A DNA stretch of 64,000 bases from positions 1 to 64,000 of the forward strand of contig CANMHB010000002.1 in assembly GCA_947497485.1 (NCBI GenBank). The letters run 5' to 3'. The translations under genes and the position numbers were made by a program. This document shows, piece after piece, positions 27,688 through 36,385 of this stretch; position 1 is the first letter of the stretch, and every line of letters starts with the position of its first letter. The notes under the pieces were generated by a model, which saw only the letters and a program-made list of their open reading frames with translations, had not been told where the DNA came from and did no database searches. Source of the DNA: Flavobacteriales bacterium (GTDB lineage: Bacteria; Bacteroidota; Bacteroidia; Flavobacteriales_D; Crocinitomicaceae).

Positions 27688-28932
27688 ATGGAAGAAACTA
27701 TTTCAACAACCGCTAGCAAACTAGGCGTCTTTCGATCAGGTCTGACTTTGACATCAATTGGTTTCGAAAGAGAAGCAATCAATGAAGCGCTTGAATATCT
27801 TGAAAACAAAGAATTTCCAACGACACGTGAAGAAGCTTGGAAGTATACGCGTTTGAGTAAATTGTCAAATACCTCTTTTTCAGGCAACATTCAACCCTTA
27901 TTAAAGTCAATCCCATCTGTTCACAACGATTCTTTTCGCTTCGTTTTTGAAAATGGAACATTAACCGAACGAAGCTCAGAAATTGCAACTTCTATCAAAG
28001 AGGTTTCATCAGAAAAATTAATTGGTATAAAATCTGAACCACAACTTTTTGAAGCGCTTAATTTAGCTTACGCAGAAGATGGTTTGTTTATCGAAATTCC
28101 AAATAAAACAATCGTTCAAAAACCAATCGAACTAATTCAGGTTTCAAATAATAACAAGGCTACAAACCTTCGTCACATCATTCGGTTAGGGGATTTCGCT
28201 GAGGCTGAAATAACGTTGGTTTATGCGAGTGAAGAGAAATCGAATGGCTTTCTTAATGTTGTTTCGGATATCGTTTTAGGTAAAGGTTCAAAATTGACCA
28301 TTCATAAATTGCAACTTGAAAATGGAACCGATTTTCATTTTTCTAGAGAAAATGCCAAACAAGACAAAGATTCAACGCTAACAATAAATACCTTAACATT
28401 AAGTGGGAATTTAGTTCGAAACGACGTGAATGTAAAGGTTGCCGGTCAAAACGCTGAAACAAATTTAAACGGAGCTTATATTTTGAAAAACAACCAATTA
28501 GTTGACAATCATACAGTTGTAGATCATTTGGTTGCTCATTGCCAGTCGAATGAATTATACAAAGGAGTTCTTTATGATAAATCAACTGCTGTTTTCAATG
28601 GAAAAGTCTTCGTTCGACCGGATGCTCAAAAAATAAATGCCTTTCAATCCAATGCCAATGTTCTAATGAGTGATGACGCAAATGTCAACTCAAAACCCGA
28701 ACTAGAAATTTATGCCGACGATGTTAAATGTTCACACGGATCTACAACTGGGCAGTTGGATGAAAGCGCGATTTTCTACTTACGTGCACGGGGTTTGTCT
28801 GAAAAATCAGCGAAAAGCTTATTAGTCTCCGCATTTATCTCAGATGTATTAAACAAGATCAAAAATCAGGAAGTTCTAGATTTCATTCAATCCGTTCTTA
28901 ACAAAGAACACGATTGGGATTTTGAAGCTTAA
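27688..28932 (+). CDS. sufD: Fe-S cluster assembly protein SufD
   Basis: From the ATG at 27688 the protein has 414 residues (a GTG one codon earlier is possible). The C-terminal SufBD core is clear: NGAYILKNNQLVDNHTVVDH, VLYDKSTAVFNGKVFVRPDA, DDVKCSHGSTTGQLDESAIF and RARGLSEKSAKSLLVSAF. It is the SufB partner in the scaffold. The operon ends here: its stop overlaps the convergent SDR stop by 4 bases, and no sufS or sufE gene follows in the window. Confidence 0.96.
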   Translation: MEETISTTASKLGVFRSGLTLTSIGFEREAINEALEYLENKEFPTTREEAWKYTRLSKLSNTSFSGNIQPLLKSIPSVHNDSFRFVFENGTLTERSSEIATSIKEVSSEKLIGIKSEPQLFEALNLAYAEDGLFIEIPNKTIVQKPIELIQVSNNNKATNLRHIIRLGDFAEAEITLVYASEEKSNGFLNVVSDIVLGKGSKLTIHKLQLENGTDFHFSRENAKQDKDSTLTINTLTLSGNLVRNDVNVKVAGQNAETNLNGAYILKNNQLVDNHTVVDHLVAHCQSNELYKGVLYDKSTAVFNGKVFVRPDAQKINAFQSNANVLMSDDANVNSKPELEIYADDVKCSHGSTTGQLDESAIFYLRARGLSEKSAKSLLVSAFISDVLNKIKNQEVLDFIQSVLNKEHDWDFEA

Positions 28933-29714
28933 AGCGATTTCGTTCTCCCTCCATCTACCGGTAAATTGATCCCATTTATGTAGGAAGCATCCGGTGATGC
29001 TAAAAAGGCAATTGCAGCGGCTACCTCTTCCGGTTGAGCGATACGTTTCATAGGAGATTCCATCGCCATTTCTTCAAAAATATCAGATACAGTTTCACCC
29101 GTTTTTTCGGATTTGGCTTCAGCGATTCCTTGCAGGCGAATCGTATTTGTTGCACCTGGAAGCACATTATTTACAGTAATCCCATATTCTCCAAGTTCGT
29201 TTGCTAAGGTTTTACTCCAACTAGCAACCGCTCCTCGAATCGTATTCGAAACACCTAAATTTGGTAAGGGTTGTTTAACGGAAGTTGAAATAACATTTAT
29301 AATTCTTCCGTAACCCGTTTCAATCATTCCTGGATAAAGAGCTTGCACTAAAATATGATTACAAATTAAATGTTGGTTAAACGTATTAATGAATTCATCC
29401 GTTGTTGCATCTTTAATCGGGCCTCCTTTTGGACCACCAGTATTGTTTACTAGAATATTTACTTTATTTCCTTTTGCAACGAATTCAGTAATAATTTCCT
29501 TTAGTTCATTGGGCTTTGAAAAATCGGCAACAAGGTATTGATGATTTTGGGACCCATCATTCGGTAATTCTTTTAATGCTGTCAGAAGTTTATCTTCACT
29601 TCGAGCAATCAAAATAACATTAGACCCCATTTCTGCGAGCTTAATGGCAGTTGCTTTTCCAATTCCTTGGGTACTTCCGCAGATAATCGCATTTTTATTT
29701 TTTAATGAAAACAT
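28929..29714 (-). CDS. SDR-family protein without the canonical YxxxK pair
   Basis: I start at the ATG at 29714, giving 261 residues, rather than at a TTG three codons upstream. The Rossmann fold is intact, with TGxxxGxG-like GSTQGIGKATAIKLAE near residue 13, the NNTGG turn at 90-94 and the Ser-containing VISTSVKQ strand. Where FabG-type enzymes have Tyr-x-x-x-Lys this protein has Ser156 and Arg160 (GVSNTIRGAVASWSK). A similar SxxxR variant is, from memory, found in other SDR subfamilies. It probably binds a dinucleotide, but normal SDR chemistry is doubtful. It converges on sufD with a 4-base overlap. Confidence 0.88.
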   Translation of the reverse strand: MFSLKNKNAIICGSTQGIGKATAIKLAEMGSNVILIARSEDKLLTALKELPNDGSQNHQYLVADFSKPNELKEIITEFVAKGNKVNILVNNTGGPKGGPIKDATTDEFINTFNQHLICNHILVQALYPGMIETGYGRIINVISTSVKQPLPNLGVSNTIRGAVASWSKTLANELGEYGITVNNVLPGATNTIRLQGIAEAKSEKTGETVSDIFEEMAMESPMKRIAQPEEVAAAIAFLASPDASYINGINLPVDGGRTKSL

Positions 29715-29779
29715 AGTAAACAAATTAATATTTATGTGTGTTAAATGAATATCAAATACAAAAAATTAAAAATTTATCG

Positions 29780-29787
29780 TATTTTTG
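29780..29787 (+). promoter_or_regulatory. -7 box (TATTTTTG) for the giant adhesin
   Basis: TATTTTTG matches TAnnTTTG and lies 23 bases before the ATG at 29811. It falls inside the longer open frame that begins at 29745, which supports the later start. No -33 TTG is visible at the usual spacing. Confidence 0.5.
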
Positions 29788-29810
29788 CGAAATTACTTAA
29801 AGTTTTAACT

Positions 29811-32800
29811 ATGAAGAAAATTACCTATCTTTTAAATTTATTATTGTTTGTGCTTTTTATTTGCGGAAGCAATTATTACACTGCACAAGTTAGTGTAACT
29901 GCTACTGCTGGAACCGCAGGGCCGACAACTTATGCAACTGTTAGCGCTGCTTTTACAGCAATTAACGCTGGTACGCATCAAGGGCAAATTACAATTGCAA
30001 TTACGGCAAACACAACTGAGCCTGGTTCTCCAACTGCATTATTGCAAAGTGCTAGTCCATCAAGTTATTCAAGTATTTTAATTCGGCCTTCAGGAGGAAA
30101 CTTTACAATTGGAGGTACCGTGACTGCCTCCCGAGCTATTATTGAATTACGTGGTGCAGACAATGTAACTATAGATGGAGATGACCCGAACACTGCAGGA
30201 AATCGTAACTTAACAATTGGTTTTGCAAATACAGCTGCAACAATTGCTGCTTGTATTCGTGTAAGCTCGAACTCAACTTTAGGTGCTGATGGAGCAAGTA
30301 ATAATATTATTAGAAATTGTATTATTACAGGTAATAGGGTTTCTGGCGGTACTACAGCGACTTATGGTATTAATTTGTCCAACTATTCAACCACTTCGCT
30401 TTCAACTGGTGGTTACAGTTCATTAAATAATTTATTTGAAAATAACCTTATTACTCGCTGTTACCATGGAATTTGGGCAGTGGGAGCAAGTACAACTTAC
30501 AATAATGTTGGAACCATAATCAGAAATAATGTAATGGGTGATGGAACGACAGCTGGAAATATTGGGAATCGTGGTGTTTTGATATCTTATTCTTCGAATG
30601 CTGCGAGTCAAACTCCTGCTTTAATTCAAGGCAATGATATTCAAGTTGGGGATCCTGGAACTACTGGTTACGGCGCTACGATTGCAGGAATTGAAGTCGG
30701 AACGGTAAACTATGGTATTCAAATTATAGGAAACAACATTCATGACATTTATCAGCCTTCTACAGGTGGTTGGGGAGCTTATGGAATTGCAATAACCGGT
30801 TCTGTAACAACATCAGACCTAATAATTCGCAACAACTTTATTCATCGAATTGCAGCCTCAAACTTTACTACTACGAGTATTTCATCTTTCACAAATTATG
30901 GAGTGCGTATTTCAGCTGGGGCAACTAACATTGCTTTTGATCATAACACCATTCGGTTGAATGTAGCTAATGCTACAGGTACAACCTTAAATCCTGTTTC
31001 ATATTGTGTTGCTGCTACTGCAAATGGAGTTACATTTTCTTCATTTCGGAATAATATTTTAAATAACACAAACTCTTCAACAAATGCAATGTGTTTTTAC
31101 ACGAACGCAACTGGAAATATTTCAGCAGGTTTGGTAGATAATAACAGTTACTTTTCATCAAATGGTACAATTGGTTATTATAATGCCGCTGTTCAAACTA
31201 CCTTCTCAGATTGGAAAACAGCAACTTCAAAAGATGTTAATAGCAACAATATCAATCCTCCTTTTGTCTCAAGTACGAATCCTCATCTAGATGTTGCCGG
31301 GGCAGGAATTATCTCTTTTTATCAAACAGGTGCTGCAGGAACTGGCGTTTCTAATGACTTTGATGGTGAAACAAGAGCCGTTAATCCATGTATTGGTGCT
31401 GATGAATTTGTTTTACCTGTTTGTCAAGGCACCCCTGCATTTGCATCCTCATCGATATCACCTAGTACCGCTGTGTGTGGTAATGGAAATTTCGCAATGT
31501 CAGTAGTTCCAGTGACGGCCTCTTCTGGTTATACATTCGGTTGGCAAAAATCATCTGATAATATAAATTGGACTTCCATTCCAAACGCTACTGGTTCAAA
31601 CTACTCAGAAGCGAATGTCACCGCTACGACATATTATCAGTGTATTTTGACCTGTAGTGCCTCTGGTCAGTCGGTAACTAGTTCTGTTTTAACAGCTACT
31701 ATAAATCCATTACCAACTATTACAATTACTCCATCTAATAATGGCTATTTCTGTGGTGCAGCAGGTCAAACTTTAACTGCTTCAGGAGCTGCGACTTATG
31801 CATGGACTCCGTCAGCGAGTTTGGATGCAGCTTCGGGAACGACTGTTACTTCATCCGTTTCAACACCAACTACCTACACTGTAACAGGTACAGATGCTAA
31901 TGGCTGTGTTAATACACAACAAATAACTGTTGGACCACCCAGTATTTCAATTACTTCTTCTGTAGTAAACTTCTGTGGAACAGGAGGAAATACAACGCTT
32001 ACCGCCACTTCGGTAGTTGATCCAGATTTGTCATACACTTGGACTTCCTTAACCCCATCCGCAACTTTAAGTACAACCAATGGCTCAACTACCATTGCAA
32101 CTTTAACTGAAACATCTGACTTTAAAGTTACTGCAAATGGAATAGGAAACTTTGCAGGTTGTGTGAGCGAAAAATTCATATCTGTAGGGGTTTATCCTCT
32201 ACCTTCTGCTACAGTAACAACGTCAGCAAGTGGTGTTTGTCCCGGAACCCCAGCAACGATAAATTCTGGTTTAAGTGCGGGTAATTTCTCGGCAACGTGT
32301 ATTACTCCAAGAAACACTTTAACAACTCCACCTGCAAATGCTACAGTTCTATGCAACAATGGAACAGCAACAACTACCCTTACTGGTGGATCCCTTGATG
32401 ATGGATATTGGAATAACAGACCTATTGGTTTTGGATTCAATTATTTTGGAGTCAATCAAACACAAGTTATGATTGGTACAAATGGTACAATAATCGTTGG
32501 AGGAGGTACAAGTACAGCTTACAGTTTTGTCGGAGGCTTTCCAAATGTTGCGAATCCCGCAAATTGTATTGCTGCTGTTGCCCGTGATTTACAGCTAAGT
32601 AGCACCGGGGGTAATTTTGGTTTTGGAGCTGGTATTGTTAGACATTGGACTGAAGGTATTGCACCAAACAGACGATTTGTTGTGCAATATGAAAATTGTG
32701 CAACATGGTATTCAACCAATGGTTCTGATGGAAAAAATTCAGTTGAGGTTGTTCTTTACGAAACCTTAGGTACTGTAGAAATATATGTTATCGAGGCATC

Positions 32801-35800
32801 TAATCCAACTGCGACAACTGGATCATTCATTAATGATACTAGAAATAAATTTATTGGATTACAAGATGGAACAAGAACTGTTGGAGCGACTGCACCAAAT
32901 TGTAGTTCTCCTTTTCAAGCCAATTATTGGAATGGAATTTCAAATTCGATTACTTCTCCTTTAGCTTGGAGATTTACTCCTCCATCAAACTATGCAACAA
33001 CTTGGACCGCAACTGATGCAAATGGAACCACTACGATTGCAACTGGAAACAATATTTTCTCTCAATCTGTCTCACCTGCAATTACCACAACTTATGCGAT
33101 TTCATATACAAATCAAACAACAGGATGTACTAACGCACCTGGTTCTGCACAAGTTTTGATGTCAATTTTAGGAAATACAGCACCGAATGAAGTTGTAGCT
33201 CTAACTAACACTCCTACTGTTTGTTCTGGGGGTGCAGTTAGTCTTAGCACAGATTATTTAGGTAGTCAAGATGGTTTAACATTCCAATGGCAAGTTTCAA
33301 CGGATAATGGTATAAGTTTCTCTAACATTCCTAATGCAAACGCAATTACCTACACGGGTGGCACTCAAACTCAAACTTCTATTTATCAATTACAAATTAC
33401 TGCTTGTGGAGGAACACCTTCATTCTCATCACCTGTTACTGTTGGCATGACTCCTTATCAGGATTGTTATTGTATTCCTACTTCTAATTGTGGATCTGGA
33501 GACGTAATTGGATCCATATCTCTAAATACATTAAACAACGTTACTGGAACTACATGTGGCGTAGGAGGATATTCGAATTATACCACAGATGCAAACTTAA
33601 CAACTACATTATTACCTTCCACTACATATACATGTGTTGTTGGGGCTGCAAGTTTCGCTCAAAGCGTTGCAATTTGGATAGATTACAATGATGATGGTAT
33701 TTTTGATAATAATACCGAACGAATTGGATATACCACAAACCCAATTCCAGTTAACGGAACTGCCTCATTCAATGTTGTTCTTGGATGTACACCGCCAGTT
33801 GGTCCACACAGAATGAGGGTTCGATCTTCTGATAATAGTTTTGTTACTGGTATTAATCAGACTCCATGTGCTACATACTCATGGGGAGAAACAGAAGATT
33901 ATTTAATCACAATTGCTCCAGTTCCGACATGTCCGGCTCCAGGTCAATTATCAGTTGTAACAACAACGAATACAACAGCTGATCTAACTTGGAACCTTGG
34001 ATGTTCTTCTGCCTCTAATTTTGACTTTGAATATGGCCCTGTTGGATTTACTCAAGGAACAGGAACTTTAGTTTCTAATGTTGCTGCCACAGTAAATGCT
34101 GGTGTTGGAACATACACATTAACAGGTTTAACACCTAATTCAACCTACGCAATCTACTATCGTGCAAATTGTGGAAATGGTGATGTTAGTCCTTGGTCTG
34201 TTGCTACAAATGGAACTACCATCTGTAATCCAATTACTTTAAATAACTCAGGAAATCAAACAGTTTGTGATTCTTATACATTACCTGCAATTACTGAAGC
34301 TACGCCATCTGGAAATGCCGGTCTTGTTTTAGAATATAGAACGCAGCCAAGTGGGGGTGGAAACGTGATTACTTCAAGTACAATTACATCATCTCAAACA
34401 GTATATATCTATGCTAGTGCAGGAAATTGTACAGCAGAACAAAGTTTCACAGTTACAGTAAATACCACACCTTTAATAGCAGGCGGAGCAAGCAATGCTA
34501 CGCTATGTTTAGGTGATTCAACTAATTTTTCTTTAACTGCTGGGCAAGCTGCTACATTTACTTTTGTTGAAAATGGAAACGTGATTGGAACCTCAACGAA
34601 TCCAATAAGTTTTTATGTTACACCATCTAGTTCAACGAATATTGGTGTTTATTCTACAGCTAATGGTTGTTCTTCCGATACTTTAAATATTGCGTTGACT
34701 GTAAACCTTCCGTCTTCAAGCAATGAGACACAAACTGCTTGTGATTCATACCAATGGAACGGTCAAACATACACTTCATCAGGAGTTTATACATACACCA
34801 CTCAAAATGCTGTTGGTTGTGACTCAGTGGTTACATTAAATCTTACTATAAATAACTCTTCATCGTTTACTGACGTTCATACTGCTTGTGATTTATTTAC
34901 ATGGATTGATGGAATAACTTACACAAGCTCAACAAATAATCCAACATTTACATTAACAAATGCTGCTGGTTGTGATTCAGTTATTACATTGAACTTAACT
35001 ATTAATTACAGCAATACAGGGACTGATGTTCAAGTTGCTTGTGATTCTTTCACGTGGATTGATGGAGTTACTTATACAAGTTCAACGAATACACCAACAT
35101 TTACATTAACGAATGCAACAGGTTGTGATTCAACAGTAACATTAAACCTAACGATTAATAATAGTTCAACAGGTACAGATGTTCAAGTTGCATGTCAAAC
35201 GTTTACTTGGATTGATGGTATAACTTATACAAGTTCCACAAATACACCAACATTTACATTAACAAATGCCGTTGGTTGTGATTCTGTTGTAACATTGAAC
35301 TTGACAATTAATGATAATATTGCTGATGTTACAACTATCAGTGCTTGTTCGTCATATCAATGGAACGGTCAAACCTATACACAGAGTGGAACTTATACTT
35401 TCACTGGTTCAGGAAGTTGTTCTGTGACTGATACATTAAATCTAACTATATTGAACAATACAGGAACTGATACTCAAGTTGCATGTGATTCTTATACTTG
35501 GATTGACGGTATTACCTATACAAGTTCTACTAACACACCTACATTTACTTTGACTAATGCTGCTGGATGTGATTCATTAGTAACATTGAATCTTACAATC
35601 AACAATGCTACATCAAGCACATCTCAAGCCTCTGCTTGTGGATCATACACTTGGAATGGACAAACATATACACAAAGTGGAACTTATACATTTACAACAT
35701 CTAATGCCAATGGTTGTGACTCTGTTGCTACTTTAAATCTAACAATTAACAGTATTCCAAATGCTGTTGCAACAGGTTCTGGAGCTACACTGACATCTTC

Positions 35801-36212
35801 AACTGGTTCATCTTATCAGTGGATTGATTGTGGTTCAAATAGCCCAATTCAAGGAGCAACCGCACAAACATATACAGCATTAGAAAATGGATCTTATGCA
35901 GTTATTGTTACGAATGCAGCAGGATGTTCAGATACATCAAATTGCGTAGTTGTTGATCAAATAGGATTAGTTGAAATATCTAAAATCGATGTGAATGTTA
36001 ATCCAAATCCATCGTCTGGAATTTTCAAAATTGACTTCAATTCGCCTATTAATTGCACCCTTAATGTTTTGGATGCTTCAGGAAGAGTTGTTTACAGTTC
36101 AGAAATCAGTGATGATACAACCATCGATTTATCCTTTGCTATGACAGGTATCTATTACCTAGAAGTTAGCAATAATGAATTCAAGAAAATTATTCGAGTT
36201 GTAAAAAATTAA
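29811..36212 (+). CDS. Giant T9SS-exported surface protein with beta-helix, GEVED, Fn3 and repeat modules
   Basis: From the ATG at 29811 the protein has 2133 residues and a signal peptide (KKITYLLNLLLFVLFICGS, then YYTAQ). A right-handed beta-helix-like region spans about 90-500 (NNIIRNCIITGNRV, IIGNNIHDIY, FDHNTIRLN). Ig-like modules follow, then a nidogen-like module at about 850-1060 (IGFGFNYFGVNQTQVMIGTN, RRFVVQYENC). Next come a GEVED domain near 1220-1365 (IWIDYNDDGIFDNNTE, WGETEDYLITI), an Fn3 domain (LTWNLGCSSASNFDFEYGP), and seven Cys-rich repeats at about 1635-1983. The type A sorting domain ends the protein (VNPNPSSGIFKIDF, LDASGRVVY, MTGIYYLEVSNNE). It is inferred to be a cell-surface adhesin. 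A strong terminator follows. Confidence 0.9.
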   Translation: MKKITYLLNLLLFVLFICGSNYYTAQVSVTATAGTAGPTTYATVSAAFTAINAGTHQGQITIAITANTTEPGSPTALLQSASPSSYSSILIRPSGGNFTIGGTVTASRAIIELRGADNVTIDGDDPNTAGNRNLTIGFANTAATIAACIRVSSNSTLGADGASNNIIRNCIITGNRVSGGTTATYGINLSNYSTTSLSTGGYSSLNNLFENNLITRCYHGIWAVGASTTYNNVGTIIRNNVMGDGTTAGNIGNRGVLISYSSNAASQTPALIQGNDIQVGDPGTTGYGATIAGIEVGTVNYGIQIIGNNIHDIYQPSTGGWGAYGIAITGSVTTSDLIIRNNFIHRIAASNFTTTSISSFTNYGVRISAGATNIAFDHNTIRLNVANATGTTLNPVSYCVAATANGVTFSSFRNNILNNTNSSTNAMCFYTNATGNISAGLVDNNSYFSSNGTIGYYNAAVQTTFSDWKTATSKDVNSNNINPPFVSSTNPHLDVAGAGIISFYQTGAAGTGVSNDFDGETRAVNPCIGADEFVLPVCQGTPAFASSSISPSTAVCGNGNFAMSVVPVTASSGYTFGWQKSSDNINWTSIPNATGSNYSEANVTATTYYQCILTCSASGQSVTSSVLTATINPLPTITITPSNNGYFCGAAGQTLTASGAATYAWTPSASLDAASGTTVTSSVSTPTTYTVTGTDANGCVNTQQITVGPPSISITSSVVNFCGTGGNTTLTATSVVDPDLSYTWTSLTPSATLSTTNGSTTIATLTETSDFKVTANGIGNFAGCVSEKFISVGVYPLPSATVTTSASGVCPGTPATINSGLSAGNFSATCITPRNTLTTPPANATVLCNNGTATTTLTGGSLDDGYWNNRPIGFGFNYFGVNQTQVMIGTNGTIIVGGGTSTAYSFVGGFPNVANPANCIAAVARDLQLSSTGGNFGFGAGIVRHWTEGIAPNRRFVVQYENCATWYSTNGSDGKNSVEVVLYETLGTVEIYVIEASNPTATTGSFINDTRNKFIGLQDGTRTVGATAPNCSSPFQANYWNGISNSITSPLAWRFTPPSNYATTWTATDANGTTTIATGNNIFSQSVSPAITTTYAISYTNQTTGCTNAPGSAQVLMSILGNTAPNEVVALTNTPTVCSGGAVSLSTDYLGSQDGLTFQWQVSTDNGISFSNIPNANAITYTGGTQTQTSIYQLQITACGGTPSFSSPVTVGMTPYQDCYCIPTSNCGSGDVIGSISLNTLNNVTGTTCGVGGYSNYTTDANLTTTLLPSTTYTCVVGAASFAQSVAIWIDYNDDGIFDNNTERIGYTTNPIPVNGTASFNVVLGCTPPVGPHRMRVRSSDNSFVTGINQTPCATYSWGETEDYLITIAPVPTCPAPGQLSVVTTTNTTADLTWNLGCSSASNFDFEYGPVGFTQGTGTLVSNVAATVNAGVGTYTLTGLTPNSTYAIYYRANCGNGDVSPWSVATNGTTICNPITLNNSGNQTVCDSYTLPAITEATPSGNAGLVLEYRTQPSGGGNVITSSTITSSQTVYIYASAGNCTAEQSFTVTVNTTPLIAGGASNATLCLGDSTNFSLTAGQAATFTFVENGNVIGTSTNPISFYVTPSSSTNIGVYSTANGCSSDTLNIALTVNLPSSSNETQTACDSYQWNGQTYTSSGVYTYTTQNAVGCDSVVTLNLTINNSSSFTDVHTACDLFTWIDGITYTSSTNNPTFTLTNAAGCDSVITLNLTINYSNTGTDVQVACDSFTWIDGVTYTSSTNTPTFTLTNATGCDSTVTLNLTINNSSTGTDVQVACQTFTWIDGITYTSSTNTPTFTLTNAVGCDSVVTLNLTINDNIADVTTISACSSYQWNGQTYTQSGTYTFTGSGSCSVTDTLNLTILNNTGTDTQVACDSYTWIDGITYTSSTNTPTFTLTNAAGCDSLVTLNLTINNATSSTSQASACGSYTWNGQTYTQSGTYTFTTSNANGCDSVATLNLTINSIPNAVATGSGATLTSSTGSSYQWIDCGSNSPIQGATAQTYTALENGSYAVIVTNAAGCSDTSNCVVVDQIGLVEISKIDVNVNPNPSSGIFKIDFNSPINCTLNVLDASGRVVYSSEISDDTTIDLSFAMTGIYYLEVSNNEFKKIIRVVKN
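34712..35758 (+). repeat. Seven tandem ~49-codon repeats inside the giant adhesin
   Basis: Seven units share the frame ACxSYTWxGxTYT...GCDSxVTLNLTIN. Units 1, 5 and 7 are of a WNGQTYTxSGxYT type, and units 2, 3, 4 and 6 of a WIDGITYTSSTNTPTFTLT type. Each has two Cys about 30 residues apart. The second type is also similar at DNA level (for example ACATTTACATTAAC recurs), so unequal recombination could change copy number. Confidence 0.9.
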
Positions 36213-36230
36213 TATAGTATCAATTCTATA

Positions 36231-36260
36231 AAAGAGCCATTAAACATGGCTCTTTTTTTT
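36231..36260 (+). terminator. Intrinsic terminator after the giant adhesin
   Basis: AAAGAGCCAT and ATGGCTCTTT form a perfect 10-bp stem with a 5-base loop (TAAAC) followed by a run of T. It lies 19 bases past the adhesin stop. The remaining 125 bases to the next ATG hold no consensus promoter that I could identify. Confidence 0.9.
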
Positions 36261-36385
36261 CCTTAAAAATTAACCATGAAAAAAGCCATAACGAGAATCG
36301 TCAATGCAAGTCAGAATTTAATTAGCGATTCACTTCGTGGCTGCTAACGCGGTCCATATGACCAATAAAAATCAATTCAATACAT

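Noticed and set aside
31874..32719. Minus-strand open frames inside the giant adhesin
   Set aside because: They are antisense shadows of Thr/Asn-rich repeats, without promoters or family motifs.
34712..35758. Regular repeats as a possible CRISPR array
   Set aside because: Units are in-frame coding repeats of about 147 bases with no alternating unique spacers; they belong to the adhesin.
36275..36290. Tiny ATG-initiated frame after the adhesin terminator
   Set aside because: It encodes only a handful of residues before a stop and shows no attenuator-like or conserved structure.
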